Positions 1 through 7,882 of a stretch of 37,693 bases of DNA are shown here, in pieces (positions within the stretch are counted from its first letter, which is position 1; each line of letters starts with the position of its first letter). Where the stretch lies: positions 1 to 37,693 of the forward strand of contig JAFAUQ010000149.1 in assembly GCA_019243195.1 (NCBI GenBank), given 5' to 3'. The DNA is from Hyphomicrobiales bacterium. GTDB lineage: Bacteria > Pseudomonadota > Alphaproteobacteria > Rhizobiales > Xanthobacteraceae. A program made the translations under genes and the position numbers. The notes below the pieces were generated by a model. The model saw only the letters and a list, made by a program, of their open reading frames with translations, ran no database searches and was not told the DNA's origin.

Positions 1-302
1 GCGCGCATCTGCTTGAGCACTTCGAGCACGTGCCAGGAGATCGCCTCGCCTTCGCGGTCGGGATCGGTGGCGAGGATGAGCTTGCTCGCCGACTTGACCG
101 CCTTGGCGATGTCGGCAAGGCGCTTCTGCGACTTGCCGTCCACCTCCCAGATCATGCGGAAGTCGGCCGCGGGATCGACCGAGCCGTCCTTGGGCGGCAG
201 GTCGCGCACGTGACCGAACGAGGCCAGCACCTCGTAGCCCGGGCCAAGATACTTGTTGATGGTCTTGGCCTTGGCCGGGGACTCTACAACGACGACGTTC
301 AT
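1..302 (-). CDS. topA: DNA topoisomerase I, N-terminal part (cut by window edge)
   Basis: Type IA topoisomerase that relaxes negatively supercoiled DNA in the cytoplasm. Only the first ~100 codons are present; the gene runs off the left edge. The start ATG (300-302) gives MNVVVVESPAKAKTI, the canonical opening of the TOPRIM domain with the catalytic Glu in VVESPAKAKT. Further on the TOPRIM metal-binding motif TDPDREGEAISWHV is visible near residues 79-92. It lies downstream of dprA on the same strand, the usual dprA-topA order, but a small secreted-protein gene with its own terminator separates the two. Identity is not in doubt; nothing can be said about the C-terminal zinc domains. Confidence 0.96.
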   Translation of the reverse strand, partial: MNVVVVESPAKAKTINKYLGPGYEVLASFGHVRDLPPKDGSVDPAADFRMIWEVDGKSQKRLADIAKAVKSASKLILATDPDREGEAISWHVLEVLKQMR

Positions 303-626
303 GAATATCCGGATTTTGGCGGGCGCGGCTGCCGCTTTTCGGCATGGCCGGCCCTCGGAACGGGCTGGAACATGGGTAACTTGCCCCCGCCTGTCAAATT
401 GCGGGCCGCGGCGTCCGGCCGATCGGACGCGCTAAGTCATTGGCAGATCAAGAAGTTTAATCCTGTCGCGAGAAATCGCTTCAAGAGGGGCGAGAGGCAA
501 TAGGATACCTCCACTTTGCGGCCTGCTTACAACCTTACCGCCAAATAGACGGGGCAGGCGCATTGGTGGTCAATTGCGGCGGGGCGCCGCACTGTAGTCG
601 CGCGTATATTAAAGAGTGAGCGGCAC
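303..626. other. Upstream region of topA, no gene
   Basis: No open frame here has coding character or a ribosome binding site. It contains the presumed topA promoter (369-397) and the ~60 nt leader. No RNA gene is recognised. Confidence 0.6.
369..397 (-). promoter_or_regulatory. Possible sigma70-type promoter of topA
   Basis: On the minus strand a perfect -35 box TTGACA (392-397) is followed after 17 nt by CATGTT (369-374) as a weak -10 box. Transcription would begin about 60 nt upstream of the topA ATG. The match is by eye only, and the -10 is poor. Confidence 0.35.
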
Positions 627-651
627 AAAAAAAGCGGGCCTTTCGGCCCGC
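627..651 (-). terminator. Rho-independent terminator of the small secreted-protein gene
   Basis: On the minus strand a perfect 7-bp GC stem (GCGGGCC/GGCCCGC with a 4-nt loop, 634-651) is followed by a run of seven T (627-633). It lies 28 bp past the stop codon of the small secreted-protein gene and would separate it from topA. Confidence 0.85.
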
Positions 652-678
652 CAGCTCTCACCAAAGTTCGGATCGTTA

Positions 679-948
679 TTAACACGGTTTCCAATAGCCT
701 TGGCCCGTGTTGGCCCAGGGATCGCGGTCCGTCCAGCACATGTTGCCGCTCTTGATCGGTCCGCCAGGTGCATGCATCGGGCCGGCGTTGTAGCCGGGTC
801 CCGGGCCGGGGCCGTAGGCCATCGTCTGCGCGGCCGGCGCCGCGGCCGGCTTCTTGTGATGCTTCTTCGCATCGGCGGGGGTGGCGATCAGGGATGCCGC
901 GCACACCAAGGCGGTCGCGGCGGATGCAACCAAAGCCAGCTTCTTCAA
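679..948 (-). CDS. Small secreted protein of unknown function
   Basis: I do not recognise a family. The 89-residue product begins with a clear Sec signal peptide: KK, a hydrophobic stretch LALVASAATALVCAA, then a likely AxA-type cleavage near TPADA. The mature part has a lysine/histidine patch (KKHHKK), an Ala/Pro stretch, a Gly/Pro-rich segment (GPGPGPGYNAGP) and a C-terminal tail containing CWTDRDPW and ending in Cys. The start chosen is TTG at 946-948, because GGAGGG lies 5 nt upstream. An earlier in-frame TTG at 958-960 would put that ribosome binding site inside the coding sequence. It is followed by a strong terminator, so it is probably monocistronic between dprA and topA. Function unknown; periplasmic or cell-surface location is inferred. 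Confidence 0.8.
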   Translation of the reverse strand: MKKLALVASAATALVCAASLIATPADAKKHHKKPAAAPAAQTMAYGPGPGPGYNAGPMHAPGGPIKSGNMCWTDRDPWANTGQGYWKPC

Positions 949-1086
949 CGTTCCCTCCAATTGTTGGTTCGCATGTGCGAACTGTTCAGCGCAGTTCTGC
1001 AGACTTCGCCCGCGGGCGAACGTTCATCATCGTTAAGGAAATCTGAACGCGCAATGAACGGCGCGAAAGACGCGCACTTAGTTGTT

Positions 1087-2250
1087 TTAGCTCATCGACA
1101 CGAGCCCGCCGCCGTGGCGCTCGATGCGGCCGGCAAGCTCGAGTTCGAGCAACACGCGGCGCACTGTTGCGGCGGAAGCGCCGGAGAGCCGCACCAGGTC
1201 GTCGATCGCGACCGGCGTCGGACCCAGCAGGGAGGCGATATCGCCGTGGCCGTCAGCCTCGGGTTCGGCTTCACCTTCGGTTTCGAACTGCGGTGTCTTC
1301 GGCGCCGGTTGCGCAACGGCGCCACCGAGGATGGGTTCGAGTGTCGTGATCACGTCGGCCGCTTCGGTGACGAGGGTTGCGCCCTGCTTGAGCAGGCTGT
1401 TGGCGCCCTGGGCGCGCGGATCGAGCGGGGAGCCCGGAACCGCGAAGACCTCGCGTCCCTGTTCGAGGGCGAAGCGCGCGGTGATCAGCGAGCCCGAGCG
1501 ATGCGCCGCCTCGACAATGACGACGCCGACCGCGAGGCCGGAAATCAGCCGGTTGCGGCGGGGAAAATCGCGGGCGCGCGGCTCCCAGCCGAGCGGCATC
1601 TCGCTCACCGCCACGCCGTGTTCGAGGATCTCCTCGAGCAGCGGCGCATGCTCGGCGGGGTAGATGCGGTCGTGCCCCCCGGCGAGCACCGCGACCGTTC
1701 CGCTCGCAAGACTCGCGCGATGGGAGGCGGCATCGATGCCGCGGGCAAGGCCCGAGACGATGACGAAACCGGCCGCGCCGAGATCGCGCGCAAGCTGCGC
1801 GGCGATTTTGACGCCGGCCGCCGAGGCGTTGCGCGAGCCGACCATCGCCACCATCGGCCGCGCAAGCGCGGCGCGGTTGCCGCGCACGGCGATGAGCGGC
1901 GGGGCATCGTCGATCTCGGCCAGCCGCGCCGGATACTCTGCTTCGCGCAGCCCGATCAAACGAACGCCCAGCGCCCCCGCCGCGGCAATCTCGCGCTCGG
2001 CCTCAGCGCGCGAGCAGATTCTCACACTCGCCGCGCCGCCCCGGCGCGCGAGGTCGGGCAGCTGCGCGAGCGCCCGGCGCGCCGTGCCGCAATAGCTAAG
2101 GAGGCTGCGAAAGCTGCGCGGGCCGACGTTCTCACTGCGGATAAGCCGCAGCCAATCGATGCGCTCCTCATCGGTGAGGGCGGTCTTCCTTTCCTTTCCC
2201 TCGTCCGCTTGCGGGGGAGGGTGGGGAGGCGGCTGTTTGCGCTCGGCCAT
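1087..2250 (-). CDS. dprA: DNA-processing protein DprA
   Basis: DprA (Smf) binds single-stranded DNA entering during transformation and loads RecA; it is near-universal even in species not known to be competent. The 387-residue product has an N-terminal SAM-like helix bundle (about residues 25-90), the Rossmann-fold core with [17 protein letters not shown], the conserved [12 protein letters not shown] segment, and a C-terminal winged-helix (DML1-like) domain (about 325-385). Residues ~5-20 (Pro/Gln/Lys-rich) are encoded by an imperfect palindromic repeat at 2198-2221 (CCCTC...GAGGG), which suggests the extreme N-terminus was built from an intergenic repeat. In related genomes dprA directly follows plsY; here its upstream neighbour is the RHS toxin locus. 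Confidence 0.95.
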   Translation of the reverse strand: MAERKQPPPHPPPQADEGKERKTALTDEERIDWLRLIRSENVGPRSFRSLLSYCGTARRALAQLPDLARRGGAASVRICSRAEAEREIAAAGALGVRLIGLREAEYPARLAEIDDAPPLIAVRGNRAALARPMVAMVGSRNASAAGVKIAAQLARDLGAAGFVIVSGLARGIDAASHRASLASGTVAVLAGGHDRIYPAEHAPLLEEILEHGVAVSEMPLGWEPRARDFPRRNRLISGLAVGVVIVEAAHRSGSLITARFALEQGREVFAVPGSPLDPRAQGANSLLKQGATLVTEAADVITTLEPILGGAVAQPAPKTPQFETEGEAEPEADGHGDIASLLGPTPVAIDDLVRLSGASAATVRRVLLELELAGRIERHGGGLVSMS

Positions 2251-2687
2251 GGGTTCTCGCGCGGTCGGTGGGACAATTTGGCCGGGAGATTATCGGGGTT
2301 TGCGGGGTGTGACTATGCGAGCAAGAAAGCTCTATACGGGGCCTTCGCCCGTACCGCATGTTTGAAGCCTGGTGGCAGAGATCACGAATTCAACGCAGGT
2401 CGAGGAGCTGAGACAACGCGTCCTGCTGACCCTTGCGCGCTGCATCATGCGGCTTGTTGCAGGACGAATAGGCCATCGTGCGACCGAGCCCGGCGGCGGC
2501 GATCTGGTTGCCGTTGGCATCGTAGCTGAAGATGGCGCTGACGATGCCGCCGTCGATGCTGATGACCCCATGTGGGCGCGGGATAGGTCTAGGTGCCGAC
2601 GTCGGATTTGAGCAGTAGATTCCTAACCGAACCTGGGCGAAGATTTTTATCCACAGGGAGGGATGAGTTACCCAGTTGAACTACTGC
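2251..2687. other. Gene-free junction between dprA and the toxin locus
   Basis: 437 bp without a supported gene. It contains a decayed fragment of RHS core coding sequence (2472-2624, listed separately) flanked by unrecognised sequence. This is the left boundary of the accessory block. No integrase, tRNA or clear attachment site is seen. Confidence 0.6.
2472..2624 (-). pseudogene. Decayed RHS-core fragment
   Basis: This stretch aligns by eye with 4972-5136 inside the intact RHS gene. Shared runs include GAGCCCGG, CTGGTTGCCGTTGGC, TAGGTGCCGACGTCGGATT and GAGCAG. It has scattered substitutions and has lost about 16 nt corresponding to the CGCCAGGCCGGGCGTG segment, which breaks the frame. No start codon or ribosome binding site remains. 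It lies just beyond the putative immunity gene, the position where displaced RHS core or tip fragments are commonly found in RHS loci. It is best read as a remnant of a past tip exchange. Confidence 0.8.
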
Positions 2688-3350
2688 TCAGCAGGCAGAG
2701 CCGTTTCCGGACGAATCGTGGATGAGCCTTTCGACGTACATGTCAGGATCGGGGTCCGGTGCCTTGGCCAGATTGACTCGAATCCATCGGCTGAATGGCT
2801 TTAGTAGCGTGCGGATTTCCGAAGGGTTCATGCCGAGTCGTCGAGCGAGATCGACGACCTCGCCTGCTCTTATCGCTCCGTTGCACCGAACCCAGGGGAA
2901 GGGTTCCACATCAAGAAGTAAAACCGACAATAGGTCGTTGAGCGTTCTTACGTTCCGGATGATCGGAAACAGCTTTTCGTCCATATCGCCACGAATCTTT
3001 TTTGCCAACTCTGCTCCGGTCATTGCGGATACTCTGATAGATTCACGTAATCCCCATGACGCGAAAATGCCCAATGAAAACCTCATAAAAGTGTCAATTT
3101 GTTCGTCATACTGCAGCCCCTGATACACCTCTCCTCCATATTTCGTAATTTCTCTTATTGCAAATATTTCAGCCTGCATGTTTTTCAACCCAAAGTCCGC
3201 TGTAAGAAAATCTTTGGGCGCTCCATAAAGCGAAAAATACACTAGATGCTCGACGTCGGGCGTGCTCCAATTCGCCCGATAGACATGCCTCTTTAGTCGA
3301 CTGTACCCAATCTCAGTCAATACCTTCGTTAGAGCGATCTCGTCGATCAT
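2688..3350 (-). CDS. Putative immunity protein for the RHS nuclease toxin
   Basis: A 220-residue protein with no signal peptide or membrane segment, so presumably cytoplasmic. I do not recognise its family. It starts 21 bp after the RHS stop codon on the same strand, the standard position of an immunity gene that neutralises the adjacent C-terminal toxin tip. The sequence is mixed alpha/beta and rich in aromatic and charged residues (SLYGAPKDFLTADFG, EVYQGLQYDEQIDTFMRF). A helical segment near residues 165-190 (VVDLARRLGMNPSEIRTLL) faintly resembles a helix-turn-helix. Base composition is visibly more AT-rich than the surrounding house-keeping genes, as is the toxin tip, consistent with tip and immunity moving together. 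Function is inferred from position alone. Confidence 0.7.
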   Translation of the reverse strand: MIDEIALTKVLTEIGYSRLKRHVYRANWSTPDVEHLVYFSLYGAPKDFLTADFGLKNMQAEIFAIREITKYGGEVYQGLQYDEQIDTFMRFSLGIFASWGLRESIRVSAMTGAELAKKIRGDMDEKLFPIIRNVRTLNDLLSVLLLDVEPFPWVRCNGAIRAGEVVDLARRLGMNPSEIRTLLKPFSRWIRVNLAKAPDPDPDMYVERLIHDSSGNGSAC

Positions 3351-3371
3351 TTTGGAGCGGATCCCATTCCT

Positions 3372-6300
3372 TCAACGTAAAGGGTCTCCTGGCGCGAGTT
3401 CCTTAACTGGCGCGAGTTCCTTAAATGGTATATTAGCAGCTTTGAGGCTCTCAGCTAAGGCCGTCGGTCTAACGTCGATCGCAGCACAGCCATAACAAAC
3501 AGCAACGTAACCCACTGCATTAATTAAAGCACCCGATACCCGAAGTCGACCGCCGGTTGTTGCCACAACCGTATCCTTGTTTACCTGGTCACGGTTCAGA
3601 TTGATGACATCAAGCATTGTACTTTTTACCTCTACGCCGATGTTCTTCTCGGTGGTTGGATCGAACACGACAAAATCGTAAACGCGTGGCGATGTAAAGC
3701 CCGGCACGTCGACATAGGTCGCCCGTCCCGAGACGAGAGTGAACCCGTTGTCGAGATAATCTTTAATAGCGCGATCGACCGCCATTTGATGCCGCGTATT
3801 GGGGTCCGCTCCTTCATGCAAAGCTTGGTTAAAGAGATACCCAAATGCCCCGGTGACGGCGCCGTTGGCGAACTTGCCGCCGCCGGCGATTAAGGCGAGG
3901 CCACCCAGTGTGCCATTGGCAACCACCGCAGCTTGGAACGGCAGCTGGTTGATAACCGGTCCGGCGAACGCAGTGACTGCGGCCGAGAGCGCGCCGGGGC
4001 CGCACTTGCCGCCGGAAGCTGCGGTAGAGGCACAGCCGACGAGCGCGTGACCAGCGACGTTGCCGAAGAATTCCGGTTTACCGAACCCCGGCGTGTGCCC
4101 GGTGATATCGCCCGCGGCGTTGAACGTGAGCGCGGTTCCGGCCGCGATGACGCCGGCCTTGAATGCAACGCTGAGGCTGCCCGAGGTGACGCCGGCGATG
4201 TAGGCGGAGGTGACGCCCACAACCAACGGCAGGAATGCGGTGCACCCAGGACCGGCCACGACACACATGGCGGAGACCGCGATCTTGAATACCGACTCGA
4301 CGAGTTGCATGAACCCGCTCGGGCGCGGCGCCTGCGGATTGAGGGTGCCGATGCAGTTGCCCGGGCAGAAGCCGCTGGGGTCGGTGTAGGCGAGCGGATT
4401 GTTCCAGACGTAGCTGTAGCGGTTCCAGCTCTGCCCGCTGAGCGGATCGCCGACGACCGGGTCGGCGCTGGTCATGCGGCCGATGTGCGGGTCGTAAACG
4501 CGGCCGTTTAGATGCACGAGGCCGACGCTCGCCAGCATTTCCTGGCCGGTGAAGCCGCGGCTGGTGAGGCTCGTGATGCTGCCGGTCTGGTCGTCGTTGC
4601 CGTTGGCAAAGCGCCGCTTCCCCCAGGCGTCATAGGAATCGCGCGGCTCGGCGAGCGCGCCGTTCTGGTCGGTGATGACGGCGATCGAGCCGAGATTGTC
4701 CTGATGGAAGTAACGCAGCGTGACGTTCGTCCCCTGCAGGAAGCGCACGCCGATCATCGAGCCGCCCACCATCAGGTATTCGTTCCATTGCGTGGTGGCG
4801 GAAGTGACGAGTTCGACGTGCACACCGAAGGCGTCCAGGTAACTCGTCGTTGTGACGGTCGACCCCTGCAGCATTGTTTGTTTGTAGCGCTGATGGTCCA
4901 CGTCGTCGGCGAAGTTCAGCCTGAGCGCGCCCTGCGTGATGCTCGTGGGCCGGTTGGCGGCGTTGAACGCGATGGTGCGGCCGAGCCCGGTGGCGCCGGT
5001 CTGGTTGCCGTTGGCGTCGTAGGTGAAGGCGGCGGTGACGGTCTCGCCGTTGATGCTCGTCACCCCGTGCGGGCGCGCCAGGCCGGGCGTGGGATAGGTG
5101 TAGGTGCCGACGTCGGATTTGAGCAGCAGGTTGCCGATCGAGTCGTAGCTGAAGTTCTTCACCAGCGGGCTGGGCGAGAGGTTGATCGACGAGGAGGTCA
5201 GCCGGTTGAGCGTGTCGTAGGTGAAGGTCTCGGTAATTCCGGCGTTGCCGTCGGCGCGGCTGAGCGGGTTGCCGACGCCGTCGTAGCTGTAGGAGAAATT
5301 CTCAACGCCGTTGCCGGAGCCGGCAACGATGCTCAACAGCCGCCCGGTCGTATTGTCGAAGGTGCGCGCGGTGACGATGCCGTTGCCGGTGGTGTCCTGG
5401 ATGAGGTGCTGCTCGCCGTCGCGCGCGTTCACCGTGTAGTAGGTCTGGCCGGTCACAGCATCAGTGATCGTCTGCACGTAACCGATACTGGTGTAGCCGT
5501 AGTTGACTGCAAAGCCGGACGGGTAGGTGACGCGGCTGAGATGGCCGTTCGCGTCATATGTGCCCGACATCGAATAGGGGGTGCCGTCGATCGTGGTCGT
5601 CACCTGGGACGGGCGGCCCAGGCTGTCGTAGCTCAGCGCGCGCTGGAATGAGTTCGTTCCGGCGGCGCTGCCGCTGGCGGTCGCCGCAGCAAGCTTGCCG
5701 ATGCCATAGGGGGCCGTGTCGTAGGTCCACGAGGCGGTCATGTCCACCTCGACCCGCTGGGTCAGGCGGCCGAGCAAATCATAGGTGAATTGAGTGGACT
5801 GGCTGTTCGCGTCGGTCTGCCTGATCAGTTGGCCCAACGTGTCGTAGCTGTAAGTCCAGGTCCCCAGATCGGGATCGCTGCTCTGTATCTTGCGTCCGCG
5901 ATCATCGTAGCTGGCCGCGGCGACATTCTTGCCGGTCGCGTCTATCGTCTCAACGAGATTGCCGAATGGATCATAATAATAATAGGTGACGTTGTTCTGG
6001 GCGTCGGCGACCTTGACCACCTGGCCCTGGCTATTCTTGGTGACGGTGCGGGTCTGGTTGTTCTGGTTGGTGTCGGTGGTGACGAGGCCGTGATAGGCGT
6101 GCGTGATGGTGTGCCCGTCGGGCAGGCTTTCGGTGGTGACGCGGGCGAGCGCGTCGTAGGTGTAGACGGTCCATTCAGCCGTGCCGCTGCTCCAAAAATA
6201 GGGCCGAGTCTTCTGCGACACCCGGCCGAGCGCGTCGTATTGGGTCAAAACTAAAATCCAGTTCCTGTCATCAACGCCCGCGCTGGATTGGAAGCTCTGC

Positions 6301-6968
6301 ACATAGTGATAGATCTCACGATCGAGCATGTCGTAGTGAATGATTTCCCACGGCCCGTTCGGCGCACCAGACGCCGACAGTGGCTGCGTCCAGACCGAAT
6401 AGGCGGAGCCAGGCTGGAATGAGCACCCGTTGTTGGCACAGGAGTGATAGGTGTATTGCGTCTGCGTGCCGTCCGCGCGTACTTCCAGAATTTTGCGGCC
6501 GAACGTGTCGTACTGCCAGGTTGTGGTGAGGCCGTTCGGTCCGGTGTGGCTCGTCGGCTTGCCGAAGCGGAGATCGTATTGCCAGGTTTCGGTCTGGTTG
6601 AGTGCGTTCGTCGTGCTGGTCTGGAACTGGCCGTTGGCAGATCCGTTCGACGGCGCGAAGCTGGCGGTGGTCGAGCGCGTGGCGATGTCGACGCCGCTGA
6701 CCGTGACCTGCGTCTTGTTGCCGAAAGTGTCGTAGGTGTAGTCGGTCTCGAGCCGCATCGACGGGGTGTTCGGCTCAATCACCTCCTGCGTGAGCAATCC
6801 CGTGTAGGGATCGTAAGCGAAGGACGACGTACGGGTGATTGTCGTTTGCGCGCAAGCGCCGCCCGGCCACGCAGCACCGAGAGCGAGCATCGCATAAACT
6901 GCGAACCTGCCAATCGACGTCATTGTCCGCTGCCCCCGCTGCGTTGTTTCGAACTGCATCCCGCTCAT
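3372..6968 (-). CDS. RHS-repeat protein with signal peptide and C-terminal nuclease-like toxin tip
   Basis: A ~1198-residue polymorphic toxin. A Sec signal peptide (RFAVYAMLALGAAWPGGACAQ) precedes many YD/RHS repeats (YDTFGNKT, YDPFGNLVE, YDSIGNLL). These end in the RHS-associated core GRVYDPHIGRMTSADP...NRYSYVWNNPLAYTDPSGF. After the core come an Ala/Gly-rich region with hydrophobic segments and GNVAGHALVGCAS / GAFGYLFNQ motifs, then a ~140-residue tip. The tip contains YDFVVFDP, 10 residues later GVEVKS, then LNRDQVNKD, fitting a PD-(D/E)XK nuclease core (Asp, Glu-x-Lys, downstream Gln). The start at 6966-6968 has GGAG 8 nt upstream; an ATG at 6989 overlaps the preceding stop (ATGA), and 6923 begins the signal peptide itself. 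It follows the SpvB-like gene and precedes the putative immunity gene. The large frame upstream of 6989 is an Arg-rich shadow of Gly-rich coding. Nuclease assignment is motif-level inference. Confidence 0.9.
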   Translation of the reverse strand: MSGMQFETTQRGQRTMTSIGRFAVYAMLALGAAWPGGACAQTTITRTSSFAYDPYTGLLTQEVIEPNTPSMRLETDYTYDTFGNKTQVTVSGVDIATRSTTASFAPSNGSANGQFQTSTTNALNQTETWQYDLRFGKPTSHTGPNGLTTTWQYDTFGRKILEVRADGTQTQYTYHSCANNGCSFQPGSAYSVWTQPLSASGAPNGPWEIIHYDMLDREIYHYVQSFQSSAGVDDRNWILVLTQYDALGRVSQKTRPYFWSSGTAEWTVYTYDALARVTTESLPDGHTITHAYHGLVTTDTNQNNQTRTVTKNSQGQVVKVADAQNNVTYYYYDPFGNLVETIDATGKNVAAASYDDRGRKIQSSDPDLGTWTYSYDTLGQLIRQTDANSQSTQFTYDLLGRLTQRVEVDMTASWTYDTAPYGIGKLAAATASGSAAGTNSFQRALSYDSLGRPSQVTTTIDGTPYSMSGTYDANGHLSRVTYPSGFAVNYGYTSIGYVQTITDAVTGQTYYTVNARDGEQHLIQDTTGNGIVTARTFDNTTGRLLSIVAGSGNGVENFSYSYDGVGNPLSRADGNAGITETFTYDTLNRLTSSSINLSPSPLVKNFSYDSIGNLLLKSDVGTYTYPTPGLARPHGVTSINGETVTAAFTYDANGNQTGATGLGRTIAFNAANRPTSITQGALRLNFADDVDHQRYKQTMLQGSTVTTTSYLDAFGVHVELVTSATTQWNEYLMVGGSMIGVRFLQGTNVTLRYFHQDNLGSIAVITDQNGALAEPRDSYDAWGKRRFANGNDDQTGSITSLTSRGFTGQEMLASVGLVHLNGRVYDPHIGRMTSADPVVGDPLSGQSWNRYSYVWNNPLAYTDPSGFCPGNCIGTLNPQAPRPSGFMQLVESVFKIAVSAMCVVAGPGCTAFLPLVVGVTSAYIAGVTSGSLSVAFKAGVIAAGTALTFNAAGDITGHTPGFGKPEFFGNVAGHALVGCASTAASGGKCGPGALSAAVTAFAGPVINQLPFQAAVVANGTLGGLALIAGGGKFANGAVTGAFGYLFNQALHEGADPNTRHQMAVDRAIKDYLDNGFTLVSGRATYVDVPGFTSPRVYDFVVFDPTTEKNIGVEVKSTMLDVINLNRDQVNKDTVVATTGGRLRVSGALINAVGYVAVCYGCAAIDVRPTALAESLKAANIPFKELAPVKELAPGDPLR
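3389..3424. repeat. Perfect 18-bp tandem duplication at the toxin C-terminus
   Basis: Two adjacent identical 18-bp units (3389-3406 and 3407-3424) encode a duplicated KELAP motif in the last ~17 residues of the RHS toxin. The duplication is in frame and recent, as there is no divergence between copies. Confidence 0.9.
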
Positions 6969-6985
6969 CGCGTTTGCTCCGCCGC

Positions 6986-7862
<877 letters not shown>

Positions 7863-7882
<20 letters not shown>

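Noticed and set aside
616-2529. Long plus-strand open frame across the dprA region
   Set aside because: It is the antisense shadow of dprA and the secreted-protein gene in GC-rich DNA; its translation is Arg/Gly/Ala-rich with no family features.
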